Below, one piece after another: positions 1 to 5,646 of a stretch of 16,514 nt of DNA (positions are counted from its first letter, which is position 1; each line of letters opens with the position of its first letter). Source of the stretch: Verrucomicrobiota bacterium (GTDB taxonomy: Bacteria; Verrucomicrobiota; Verrucomicrobiia; Limisphaerales; UBA9464). The DNA is taken from positions 1 through 16,514 of the forward strand of contig JANXMD010000540.1 in assembly GCA_025354845.1 (NCBI GenBank), given 5' to 3'. A program made the position numbers and the translations under genes. A model generated the notes under the pieces. The model was given only the letters and a program-made list of their open reading frames with translations. It had not been told where the DNA came from and did no database searches.

Positions 1-431
1 GGATCACCACCTTGAAGCTGAACAACGATCATTCGTCGCTCCGCTTCCCGCATCTCGGCGTGGACTACATGATTCACCATCTGCTGTCGCACTCCGACAC
101 CGCCGACTGGCTGAAGGTGAACCAGTTCTTCCTCGAGCAACTGGGCTACATCGCCCGCAAGTTGGATGGCATCCAGGAGGGCCCGCGGACACTGCTCGAC
201 AACTCGATGCTGCTGTACTGCTCCAGCATGATGAGCGGCAATCACAATGCGGACCAACTGCCCGTCGTCCTGCTGGGCGGCGGCGGCGGACGGATCCGCG
301 GCGGACGCGTCCTCGACTACACCGGAAAGCCGGATCGACAGATGTGCCGGCTCTATTTGTCGATGATGGACAAGATGAACCTCCGCCTCCCGAAGTTCGG
401 CGACGCCGCTCAGCCCTTGGCCGAAATCTGA
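1..431 (+). CDS. DUF1552 family protein, C-terminal part (5' end outside window)
   Basis: This is an open frame from the window edge to a TGA at 429-431, so only about 142 C-terminal residues are visible. The fragment carries features typical of the C-terminus of DUF1552 proteins: a histidine-rich segment (FPHLGVDYMIHHLLSH), a stretch reading LLDNSMLLYCSSMMSGNHN, a glycine-rich run before GRIRGGRVLDY, and a terminal LPKFGDAAQPLAEI. DUF1552 proteins are exported PVC-type proteins of unknown biochemical function. They are often encoded next to a DUF1592/DUF1588/DUF1585 cytochrome-like gene, which would lie upstream, outside the window. The first in-frame start-like codon inside the window is the TTG at 12, but homologous sequence continues upstream of it, so it is not the real start. 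The stop codon directly abuts the REP-like repeat that begins around 432-440. Confidence 0.85.
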   Translation, partial: ITTLKLNNDHSSLRFPHLGVDYMIHHLLSHSDTADWLKVNQFFLEQLGYIARKLDGIQEGPRTLLDNSMLLYCSSMMSGNHNADQLPVVLLGGGGGRIRGGRVLDYTGKPDRQMCRLYLSMMDKMNLRLPKFGDAAQPLAEI

Positions 432-439
432 GCCATCCG

Positions 440-500
440 GCTTCCCAAAGGGATGCCAGCCCATAGCCGGTGGTCGAGCAAAGCGACACCACCGGGTGCC
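440..500 (+). repeat. REP-like repeat, copy A
   Basis: This 61-bp repeat matches 1151-1211 with about five differences. It contains the perfect inverted repeat CCGGTGGT (467-474) / ACCACCGG (488-495) around a 13-nt loop. The four bases before the hairpin are ATAG, reminiscent of the GTAG/GGAG tetranucleotide at the foot of enterobacterial REPs. It fills the gap between the DUF1552 stop (431) and the transposase stop (503). Confidence 0.8.
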
Positions 501-502
501 AA

Positions 503-949
503 TCAATCGAGGTACCGCTCGTCGTATTCGATCCCCGATTTCTGAAGCATCAGGATGTACTCGTCCCGAAAGCTTCGGCGGCGGTGATGCTCCTCCTGGC
601 GGGCGATGTACTCTTGAACCCGCTGGTGTCCGGACGCGCTGACGGAAAAAGCGCCATAGCCCTCCTGCCAGCGGAAAGTAGGGAGCCGGATCGTCTCCAC
701 CACCCAGATGGATGACGCCTTCTTGAGCTCTCGCATGAAGTCCGACACACAATGCGAGGGTTTCAGTCCCACCAGCACGTGAACGTGATCGGCGACACCA
801 CCGATTCCTTGGGGAATTCCCTGCAGGCCGCGGGTCACGCCGCCAAGATACTCATGCAAACGCGGCCGCCATTCGGCTTCCATGAGAGGTTCCCGGTGCT
901 TCGTTGCAAAGACCATGTGATAAAGAAGCGACGTGTGAGTCGAAGGCAT
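503..949 (-). CDS. IS200-like / REP-associated tyrosine transposase (Y1_Tnp, RAYT)
   Basis: This encodes a 148-residue single-domain HUH-type transposase, the usual size for TnpA/RAYT proteins. The metal-binding HUH motif is in DHVHVLVG (His55 and His57). The probable catalytic tyrosine is Tyr114 in VQEYIARQEEHH, on the expected C-terminal helix with a conserved Gln four residues later. The N-terminus (SLLYHMVFATKHREPL) is the typical first strand of the fold. These enzymes cut and join single-stranded DNA next to hairpins through a 5'-phosphotyrosine link. RAYTs act on REP palindromes, which fits the repeats on either side. The ATG at 947-949 is the start; no clear Shine-Dalgarno sequence precedes it, and a G-rich/C-rich short palindrome (around 955-968) lies just upstream. 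The frame is intact and the key residues are present, so the protein could be active. No accessory tnpB is present. Confidence 0.88.
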   Translation of the reverse strand: MPSTHTSLLYHMVFATKHREPLMEAEWRPRLHEYLGGVTRGLQGIPQGIGGVADHVHVLVGLKPSHCVSDFMRELKKASSIWVVETIRLPTFRWQEGYGAFSVSASGHQRVQEYIARQEEHHRRRSFRDEYILMLQKSGIEYDERYLD

Positions 950-1004
950 GGCATATTTGGGGCTGGCACCCCTCCCCAGGGTGCGGATCTCAACCGACGT
1001 TCAT

Positions 1005-1050
1005 CCGGTGGTATCGCCTCGCTCAACCACCGGCTGGAGGCTGGGATGCC
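1005..1050 (-). repeat. REP-like repeat, inverted copy C
   Basis: The reverse complement of this segment aligns without gaps to copies A and B at about 37 of 46 positions. The 8-bp hairpin arms are fully conserved (1005-1012 and 1026-1033), while the 13-nt loop has diverged. Conserved arms with a changed loop suggest the hairpin itself is under constraint. The foot tetranucleotide here is CCAG. Confidence 0.75.
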
Positions 1051-1150
1051 TCCGGCATTTACAAAGTCAAAGCCGAGAAACTTGGGGTCCTCTCGTGGTG
1101 TCTGTACCTCAGCGCAACGAAATGAATCTCCACTCCGAACCGTGCCACCA

Positions 1151-1211
1151 GCTTCCCGGAGGGATGCCAGCCCCTAGCCGGTGGTCGAGCAAAGCGACAC
1201 CACCGGATACC
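1151..1211 (+). repeat. REP-like repeat, copy B
   Basis: This is the direct partner of copy A, offset by exactly 711 bp. The hairpin arms are at 1178-1185 and 1199-1206, and the foot tetranucleotide is CTAG. It lies upstream of the transposase start, so the gene is bracketed by A and B. Confidence 0.8.
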
Positions 1212-1214
1212 ACG

Positions 1215-1248
1215 CCCCGGCCATTTCCCCAACGCACCGCGGCCGGGG
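1215..1248. repeat. GC-rich inverted repeat downstream of comM
   Basis: A perfect 8-bp inverted repeat CCCCGGCC (1215-1222) / GGCCGGGG (1241-1248) surrounds an 18-nt loop, 10 bp beyond the comM stop codon on the minus strand. Its position suits a transcription terminator, but no T-rich tract follows in the direction of comM transcription. A factor-dependent stop, an mRNA 3'-end stabiliser or a decayed REP-like hairpin are equally possible. Confidence 0.45.
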
Positions 1249-1258
1249 TGCCAGCGCG

Positions 1259-2794
1259 TCAGCCCCAGAGTTGACGGTCGAGCGAGCGGTATTGGATCGC
1301 CTCCATCACGTCCTCGGCTACCACCGGCTCACGGCCCGCGAGATCAGCCAAGGTCCTCGAAACCTTCAGGATGCGGTCGTAGGCGCGAGCGGAAAGATTG
1401 AGATCGGTCATCGCCGTCCTCAGCAACGCAGCGGTCGGTTCGTCCAACGACACAAACTGCCGCAGTTCCCGCGATCCCATCCGGGCATTGCATCGCACCG
1501 GGCGACCGGTGAACCGCCGAAGCTGCAACTCCCGCGCGGCGATCACCCGCTTCCGAACTGAAGCGCTGGGCTCGCCGGGCCGGGCTCGCGACATCTCGGC
1601 GAACTTGACCGCCGGAACCTCGACATGCAGATCGATGCGGTCAAGTAAGGGCCCCGAGATCCGCCCGAGGTATCGTTCGATCTCGCGCGGTGAGGATCTC
1701 GATTCCGCCGGCATCTTGCCATCGGGCGTCGGATTCATCGCCGCAATCAACATGAACTGTGCCGGGAAGGTCATCGACCCGGCCGCACGGGAGATGGTCA
1801 CGCGTCCCTCCTCCAGCGGCTGACGCAACGTCTCCAGTACCCCGCGTTTGAACTCCGGAAGTTCGTCCAGGAACAGCACGCCGTGGTGGGCGAGCGAGAT
1901 TTCGCCGGGTGTGGGCTGCACGTTCCCACCCAGGAGTCCGGCATCGCTCGCGGTGTGATGCGGCGCGCGGAACGGCCGCTCGCAGACCAACCCCTGCCCG
2001 GGTCGGAGCAATCCGCAGACGCTGTGGATGCGGGTGGTCTCCAGCGCCTCCTCCAGGCTCAAGGGAGGCAGCAGCGTGGCCAGGCGCCGCGCGAGCATGC
2101 TCTTCCCAGTTCCTGGTGGCCCTATGAGCAGAAGATTGTGTCCCCCGGCGGCCGCCACCTCGAGGGCCCGCTTCACCGAGTCCTGCCCCTTCACGTCGGC
2201 CAGATCCAGATCGTCGTCGGGATTGATCCGAAACAAAGACGCCATGTCGACCCGCACCGGATCGATTCCCGCCTCCCCTTCCAAAAAGAGCGCTGCCTCA
2301 CGCAGATTGCGGATGGGAATCACGTTTAATCCTTCCACCACCGCCGCCTCCATCGCGTTCTCAGCCGGCACCAGCAACCCCGCCATACCCGCTGCGCGCG
2401 CCTGTAGGGCAATGGAAAGAATCCCCTTCACCGGACGCACCGCTCCGGTGAGCGCCAACTCGCCCACGATCATCAGGCGCTCCAGCAACCCCTCCACCGG
2501 CTCGATCTGTTCGCTCGCGGCCAGGAGGCCAAGGGCAATCGGCAAATCAAAACTAGGCCCCTCCTTGCGCACGTCGGCCGGCGCCAAATTGATGGTGGTC
2601 CGCCCCACCATGAACCGGAACCCGGAATTGGCCACCGCGGTGGTCACCCGGTCGCGGCTCTCCTTGACCGCGGCATCCGGAAGCCCCACCACGACGATGT
2701 TCATCTGGCCGAATCCGCAGTCGACCTCGACCTCAATGCTGTAGGCGTCAATTCCCTGGACTGCCGCAGAATGAATCTGCGCAAGCACAGGCAA
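1259..2794 (-). CDS. comM: YifB/ComM family Mg-chelatase-like AAA+ ATPase
   Basis: This encodes about 511 residues, the normal length for YifB/ComM. The N-terminal domain (about residues 1-190) has the S5/Lon-like signature GLPDAAVKESRDRV. The AAA+ core follows, with Walker A GPPGTGKS (225-232), the family motif RAPHHT (276-281), Walker B GVLFLDE (305-311) and SGPLLDRIDLHVEVP (380-394). The C-terminal helical domain contains LSARAYDRILKVSRT. In naturally competent bacteria ComM is a hexameric branch-migration helicase that extends recombination during transformation; that role is inferred here. The start is TTG at 2794, or possibly GTG two codons later; a GGGGTAGGG stretch lies just upstream. 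The family's usual cysteine cluster after AAMNP is absent: residues 352-370 read with Thr, Asp and Ser instead of Cys. The gene follows tatD by 27 bp and is probably cotranscribed with it. Confidence 0.93.
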   Translation of the reverse strand: MPVLAQIHSAAVQGIDAYSIEVEVDCGFGQMNIVVVGLPDAAVKESRDRVTTAVANSGFRFMVGRTTINLAPADVRKEGPSFDLPIALGLLAASEQIEPVEGLLERLMIVGELALTGAVRPVKGILSIALQARAAGMAGLLVPAENAMEAAVVEGLNVIPIRNLREAALFLEGEAGIDPVRVDMASLFRINPDDDLDLADVKGQDSVKRALEVAAAGGHNLLLIGPPGTGKSMLARRLATLLPPLSLEEALETTRIHSVCGLLRPGQGLVCERPFRAPHHTASDAGLLGGNVQPTPGEISLAHHGVLFLDELPEFKRGVLETLRQPLEEGRVTISRAAGSMTFPAQFMLIAAMNPTPDGKMPAESRSSPREIERYLGRISGPLLDRIDLHVEVPAVKFAEMSRARPGEPSASVRKRVIAARELQLRRFTGRPVRCNARMGSRELRQFVSLDEPTAALLRTAMTDLNLSARAYDRILKVSRTLADLAGREPVVAEDVMEAIQYRSLDRQLWG

Positions 2795-2821
2795 ACCCTA
2801 CCCCGAGCCCGCTCTCTTCAG

Positions 2822-3703
2822 TCAAATGTGCGTACAATGTCCAAACAGACGTTGGTGATTGGTCCGAACCTGTGCGGAAAAGGAGCGGGGTTCGTGTCCC
2901 AGGAACTCTGCGGCGAAGCGCTGGACCACGGGGAGATTGCCGGGGTGGTTTTGCTCGCGGCCGATTGCGGACAGCGGAAGGGGCTGTTCGATCCAAGCCG
3001 GCGGGAGTGGTTGATCCGGCGCATCGGTTTCCAAGAGCAGGCGGTCTGGCGGCACCGAACGGAATGCGTCTCGCTGTCGCTGTTTGCGCTCGTGGAGGAG
3101 GGCTCCGGAGAATCCAAAATAGGCGCCCAATTCGGCAAACTGCGGCACGAGCTCGCGCGATCCGCCATAGCTGTGGAGCAGGAATCCACGAGCCGGCAGG
3201 CGCGTGGACCGAAGCAACTCCAGCAGGCGGCCCCAGGCTTGGATGCAGTGGATGCTGGCCGATCGGTCCATCGTGACGGCGAGCTCGAGCTGCCGCAGGA
3301 ACACTTGCTCCTGCTCGGTCATCGGAGTGGGGACGATCTCCCCCAACCCACCATCCCAACGCCGGAGGGACGCGGCAGGCTGGTCCAGGATCCAGGCGTC
3401 GATGCCGATCTCGCCGACTCCGGCAGCGGGGAACTCGGTCAGACGCCCGCGCAGGGCTTCGAGCCAGCCGGGACTCCGTTGAGACAGACGCCAGGGATGA
3501 TAACCAAACGAAGGCTGCACGAGGCGGTGTTTTTGAGCCAGGGCGGCTACCTCCGGCCAGTCCCCCTCGCAGGTGCCGTTCACGACCATCGCCTCAACTC
3601 CCAGCCGGCGCGCCGTTTCCAGGCACTCTTCCCGTACCCCTTCCGGTCGTATCGCCTGAAGGTGATTGTGGGCGTCGCAACTGGGGAGGACGGGGGCACT
3701 CAT
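2822..3703 (-). CDS. TatD family metal-dependent hydrolase
   Basis: This encodes a 293-residue TIM-barrel amidohydrolase-type protein, slightly longer than the usual 255-265. The ordered TatD motifs are visible: DAHNHL (Asp10, His12, His14), GYHPW near residue 68, GEIGID with the metal-bridging Glu98, SIHCIQAW with His152, LLHSYGG with His177, and LLLETDAPD with the catalytic Asp227. The extra length comes partly from an insertion after GEIGID, at about residues 103-127. Family members are metal-dependent DNases, with proposed roles in DNA repair, nucleic-acid turnover or quality control; the substrate here cannot be told. The ATG at 3703 overlaps the sufE stop as ATGA, indicating translational coupling, and comM follows after 27 bp. 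Confidence 0.9.
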   Translation of the reverse strand: MSAPVLPSCDAHNHLQAIRPEGVREECLETARRLGVEAMVVNGTCEGDWPEVAALAQKHRLVQPSFGYHPWRLSQRSPGWLEALRGRLTEFPAAGVGEIGIDAWILDQPAASLRRWDGGLGEIVPTPMTEQEQVFLRQLELAVTMDRSASIHCIQAWGRLLELLRSTRLPARGFLLHSYGGSRELVPQFAELGAYFGFSGALLHERKQRQRDAFRSVPPDRLLLETDAPDQPLPPAWIEQPLPLSAIGREQNHPGNLPVVQRFAAEFLGHEPRSFSAQVRTNHQRLFGHCTHI

Positions 3704-4152
3704 GACCTCGACAAGGCGTCCACCTCATGGGTCCGGGCGAACTCATGAATCTGCTCCTCCACCCGGAGGACGGTGGCCCGGCGATTGTCCGCCAGATGAC
3801 GCAAGAGGCCAAGACGGTCGAGCGGCGCGCGTCCTCCCGAGAGGATCTCAGCCGCGGTTTTTCCCGAGTAATGGGTCGCCAGGAATCCGGCCAGCGCTTT
3901 GAGGCTGACCGCATCCGAATCGGCTCGGAACCAGCATCTACTCGAGTGGAATTCAGGAACCCACCACAGCCGCACCAGGCAGCCGGACACCCGGAATTCA
4001 TCACGACGCCAGGAATCCGGTAGCGGAGGCAGGCGCCGGGCCCAATCCACCAGCCAGCCGAGACGCGCCTGAGAATCCTTTAAGTCTGCAAGGACCTCGA
4101 TCGGAGCGGGCTCCGTGACCGTGGATGACGACGACGATTCAGGATTCACCAC
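3700..4152 (-). CDS. sufE: SufE family Fe-S cluster assembly / cysteine desulfurase activator
   Basis: This encodes a 150-residue cytosolic SufE-fold protein. SufE takes sulfur from a cysteine desulfurase (SufS or CsdA) on a conserved cysteine and passes it to the Fe-S scaffold. The active-site cysteine is Cys58 in RVSGCLVRLWWV, matching the family pattern V-x-G-C-x-S-x-V-W, except that the Ser two residues after Cys is Val here. Other family features are DSDAVSLKALAGFL followed by HYSGKTAAEIL. The first 15 residues are a Ser/Thr-rich extension. The start is GTG at 4152 (the next codon is also GTG), with only a weak AGG upstream. No sufS or other suf gene is present in the window. The gene overlaps tatD by ATGA. 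Confidence 0.88.
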   Translation of the reverse strand: MVNPESSSSSTVTEPAPIEVLADLKDSQARLGWLVDWARRLPPLPDSWRRDEFRVSGCLVRLWWVPEFHSSRCWFRADSDAVSLKALAGFLATHYSGKTAAEILSGGRAPLDRLGLLRHLADNRRATVLRVEEQIHEFARTHEVDALSRS

Positions 4153-4170
4153 GAGCGCAGCCTGACAGAA

Positions 4171-4209
4171 ACGGGTCCGGCGAGCGAGTAACGCGTCTCC
4201 GGGACCCGT
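4171..4209 (-). terminator. Possible hairpin terminator between the small membrane-protein genes and sufE
   Basis: The 8-bp arms ACGGGTCC (4171-4178) and GGACCCGT (4202-4209) are perfectly complementary, extendable by two pairs past a one-base bulge, with a loop of about 18 nt. Read on the minus strand, the hairpin begins 12 bp after the PLDc_N stop codon and is followed by a weakly T-rich TTCTGT. It lies before the sufE start. A terminator is plausible, but the T-tract is poor. Confidence 0.4.
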
Positions 4210-4221
4210 GAAGAAAGCCAG

Positions 4222-4458
4222 TCAGGCCATTCCCAATCGGCGGGTCTCAGCCGTGCGGCCGAGGAAGAAGTAGATCACCGAGCCGACCAGCGGGAGAAAC
4301 CAGACCAGAGCCGCCCAAAGGACACGCGCGGTGCCGGTCAAATTGTCGTTGCGGATCGAGTGAACCAGCATCCACGCCCAAAAGACGAAACAGGCGATTC
4401 CAAACGGGATCACCAACATCAGGAGCAGCAGACCCAGCAGCGCGAGGAGGAGGAACAT
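4222..4458 (-). CDS. Small two-TM PLDc_N domain protein (first paralogue)
   Basis: This encodes a 78-residue integral membrane protein matching the PLDc_N family (phospholipase D-nuclease N-terminal domain, which often occurs alone without any phospholipase part). Two hydrophobic helices (about 2-32 and 43-66) are separated by a short polar loop HSIRNDNLTGTAR, and the second ends in the family motif VIYFFLGR. No catalytic HKD motif is present, so no enzyme activity is implied; stand-alone members have no established function. The ATG at 4458 is chosen because AAAGG lies about 7 nt upstream and the hydrophobic segment begins at once. An in-frame extension to 4575 would add a hydrophilic, unrelated stretch overlapping the upstream gene. 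It lies 46 bp after its paralogue. Confidence 0.82.
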   Translation of the reverse strand: MFLLLALLGLLLLMLVIPFGIACFVFWAWMLVHSIRNDNLTGTARVLWAALVWFLPLVGSVIYFFLGRTAETRRLGMA

Positions 4459-4504
4459 GGTTGGCCTTTCGGTCAGCAGAACACACGGCAGCGAGCAAAA
4501 TGTT

Positions 4505-4756
4505 TCAATGAGCTTCCGCCGCCGCCAACGGGCGGTCACCGGTGCGGCCAAAAAGCAGGTAGAGGCAGGCCCCAATCACGTGGGTCAAGCAGATCACCAC
4601 CACCCACACAATCCGGGAACCGTCCGTCAGAGTTTTGTTTCGGAGACAGTGGATCAACGACAGGATCCACATCAGGAAGCATCCGATGACAAAGGGAATC
4701 AGGACGGTGGCGTAGGCGAGCAGGAGGAGTTCTCCGGTACCGATGAGTGCGAGCAT
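4505..4756 (-). CDS. Small two-TM PLDc_N domain protein (second paralogue)
   Basis: This encodes an 83-residue membrane protein with the same plan as its downstream neighbour: an N-terminal helix (about 8-37), the loop IHCLRNKTLTDGSR, and a second helix (about 48-70) ending in CLYLLFGRTG. The shared loop pattern (I-R/C-L-R-N-x-x-L-T) and the F-G-R ending indicate tandem duplication followed by divergence. It has no catalytic residues and its function is unknown. The ATG at 4756 has no clear Shine-Dalgarno sequence. It lies 42 bp after the DUF2500 gene and is probably cotranscribed with it. Confidence 0.8.
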   Translation of the reverse strand: MLALIGTGELLLLAYATVLIPFVIGCFLMWILSLIHCLRNKTLTDGSRIVWVVVICLTHVIGACLYLLFGRTGDRPLAAAEAH

Positions 4757-4798
4757 GGGGTGTGGAGGGATTGGGGTTGGGGTAAAACGCAGCTGGTT

Positions 4799-5305
4799 TC
4801 AAACAGGACGCACGCGCTCCAGTCGGCTGGAGGACCCACAGGCGGGGCACTTGGTCTCCGTCCCGGAAACATGGCTGTTGCAGTAGGCGCAGGTCCACTC
4901 CGGCGGGGCGGCCGGGGAGGACTCCGTGTATTGGGGGCGCGGAGTCCGATCCCGGACAAAACCCTTGAAGCGGGTTCCCTGGTAGGTGAGTTGGCCCGCA
5001 TCTCCCTCCGCCAAGGCGCTGTATTCGTTTGAATTAATCGCGAACTCCTGGCGCAAGCTGTCGGCTAAGGTCTCGAAAGTTGCGTAGTAACTCGTGGAAG
5101 CGGAACTGTCATTACCGCCACCGGACACATGCTGGCGCTTGGTCGCCACCCGCACGGTAACGGACAACTCCGGGAGACCGTTGTTGGTCTGCCATTCCAT
5201 GAAATTTCGGGCGATCCCGAGGAAGATGCCCCCAACCACGAGCACGAACACAACGAGAATGAACAAGGGGATCAGCGCGAACATGCCGGTGACGATGAGG
5301 TGCAT
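4799..5305 (-). CDS. DUF2500 family protein with C-terminal zinc ribbon
   Basis: This encodes a 168-residue protein with one N-terminal membrane helix (about 5-33), then a DUF2500 domain (about 47-118) with the family's signatures: VATKRQHVSGGGN, STSYYATFE, EFAINSNEYSALAEGDAG and LTYQGTRFKGF. After a proline-rich linker comes a short treble-clef/zinc-ribbon with CAYC (139, 142) and CPAC (153, 156). DUF2500 proteins (for example E. coli YhhM) are small membrane proteins of unknown function. The zinc ribbon is an addition to the core family. The ATG at 5305 has a good Shine-Dalgarno sequence (TGAGGA) that lies at the 3' end of the preceding gene, only 9 bp away, so the two are coupled. Confidence 0.87.
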   Translation of the reverse strand: MHLIVTGMFALIPLFILVVFVLVVGGIFLGIARNFMEWQTNNGLPELSVTVRVATKRQHVSGGGNDSSASTSYYATFETLADSLRQEFAINSNEYSALAEGDAGQLTYQGTRFKGFVRDRTPRPQYTESSPAAPPEWTCAYCNSHVSGTETKCPACGSSSRLERVRPV

Positions 5306-5314
5306 GAGGAATCC

Positions 5315-5548
5315 TCAGGGTGCGTACAGTTCCAGGAAGCCGCAATCGCGACAGCGGAGGGCCCGGATGTCATGACGTGCCTTTCCATCGAGACTGAGGC
5401 CCAACCACCAGGATTTCTGGGGATCACCACCAACCCAGGCAGTGACCGATCGGGCATTGCCGTGACCCGTCTCCAGAATGAACCCGCCGTCCATGCCTCC
5501 TCCACACTTGGCACAGCGGACTGGGAACGGGGCGGTTGTCGCATTCAT
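5315..5548 (-). CDS. Small zinc-ribbon protein, DUF6487-like (PF20097 type)
   Basis: This encodes a 77-residue soluble protein with two widely spaced CxxC knuckles, Cys12/Cys15 (RCAKCGGGMDGGFI) and Cys66/Cys69 (RCRDCGFLELYAP). Between them lie Trp-rich strands (AWVGGDP, SWWLGL). This plan, with a terminal CG-[FY]-LE-x-Y, matches the DUF6487 zinc-ribbon family as I recall it. The function is unknown, and metal binding is inferred from the cysteines. The ATG at 5548 is the only reasonable start. It is the first gene of a tight set followed by DUF2500 after 9 bp. Assignment to the exact family is less certain than the zinc-ribbon nature. Confidence 0.78.
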   Translation of the reverse strand: MNATTAPFPVRCAKCGGGMDGGFILETGHGNARSVTAWVGGDPQKSWWLGLSLDGKARHDIRALRCRDCGFLELYAP

Positions 5549-5646
5549 AGGCAGGCGTCCGAAGCGACTTCGAACCTATAGGGTAACCTGGACCTACCGC
5601 AGTTGGAATTACCCCGACAGTTTCCACGACCCTGCGAGTCACTGGG

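Larger units (their letters stand above)
432..1212. mobile_element. REP-RAYT unit: transposase gene between two direct REP-like repeats, with a third inverted copy
   Basis: A single-domain Y1 (HUH) transposase gene at 503-949 (minus) lies between two direct copies of a 61-bp repeat (440-500 and 1151-1211, about 56 of 61 identical). A diverged inverted copy sits at 1005-1050. Each copy contains a hairpin with perfect 8-bp arms CCGGTGGT / ACCACCGG and a 13-nt loop. No tnpB-like gene or target-site duplication is seen. The organisation matches a REP-associated tyrosine transposase with its cognate palindromes, rather than a classical IS200 element. Similarity between the outer copies may extend a little further left, to about 432 and 1144, with a small gap. 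Confidence 0.7.
950..1258. other. Non-coding repeat region between the transposase and comM
   Basis: These 309 bp hold no convincing gene. They contain the inverted REP-like copy C (1005-1050), copy B (1151-1211) and a separate GC-rich inverted repeat (1215-1248). Fragments resembling the repeat's GATGCCAGCCCC block recur near 957-970 and 1246-1256, suggesting decayed copies. The stretch between about 1060 and 1143 shows nothing recognisable. Confidence 0.6.

Noticed and set aside
440..1211. CRISPR array or classical IS200/IS605 element
   Set aside because: There are only three copies, irregularly spaced and in mixed orientation, with no cas gene; no tnpB is present and the hairpins resemble REPs rather than IS ends.
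2771..3748. Long plus-strand frame opposite tatD
   Set aside because: It has no recognisable domain and lies antisense to a gene with all TatD motifs; long antisense frames are expected at this GC content.
4459..4575. Extension of the first PLDc_N protein to a start at 4575
   Set aside because: The added residues are basic and unrelated to the family and overlap the upstream gene; the ATG at 4458 has a Shine-Dalgarno sequence.
4457..5032. Plus-strand frame opposite the small membrane proteins
   Set aside because: It has low-complexity Gly/Gln/Arg-rich composition with no family features; the minus strand has coherent membrane and zinc-ribbon genes.
5560..5572. Short CGAAG-CGA-CTTCG hairpin upstream of the DUF6487-like gene
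   Set aside because: The five-pair stem is too short to support a regulatory call, and no clear promoter boxes could be placed around it.
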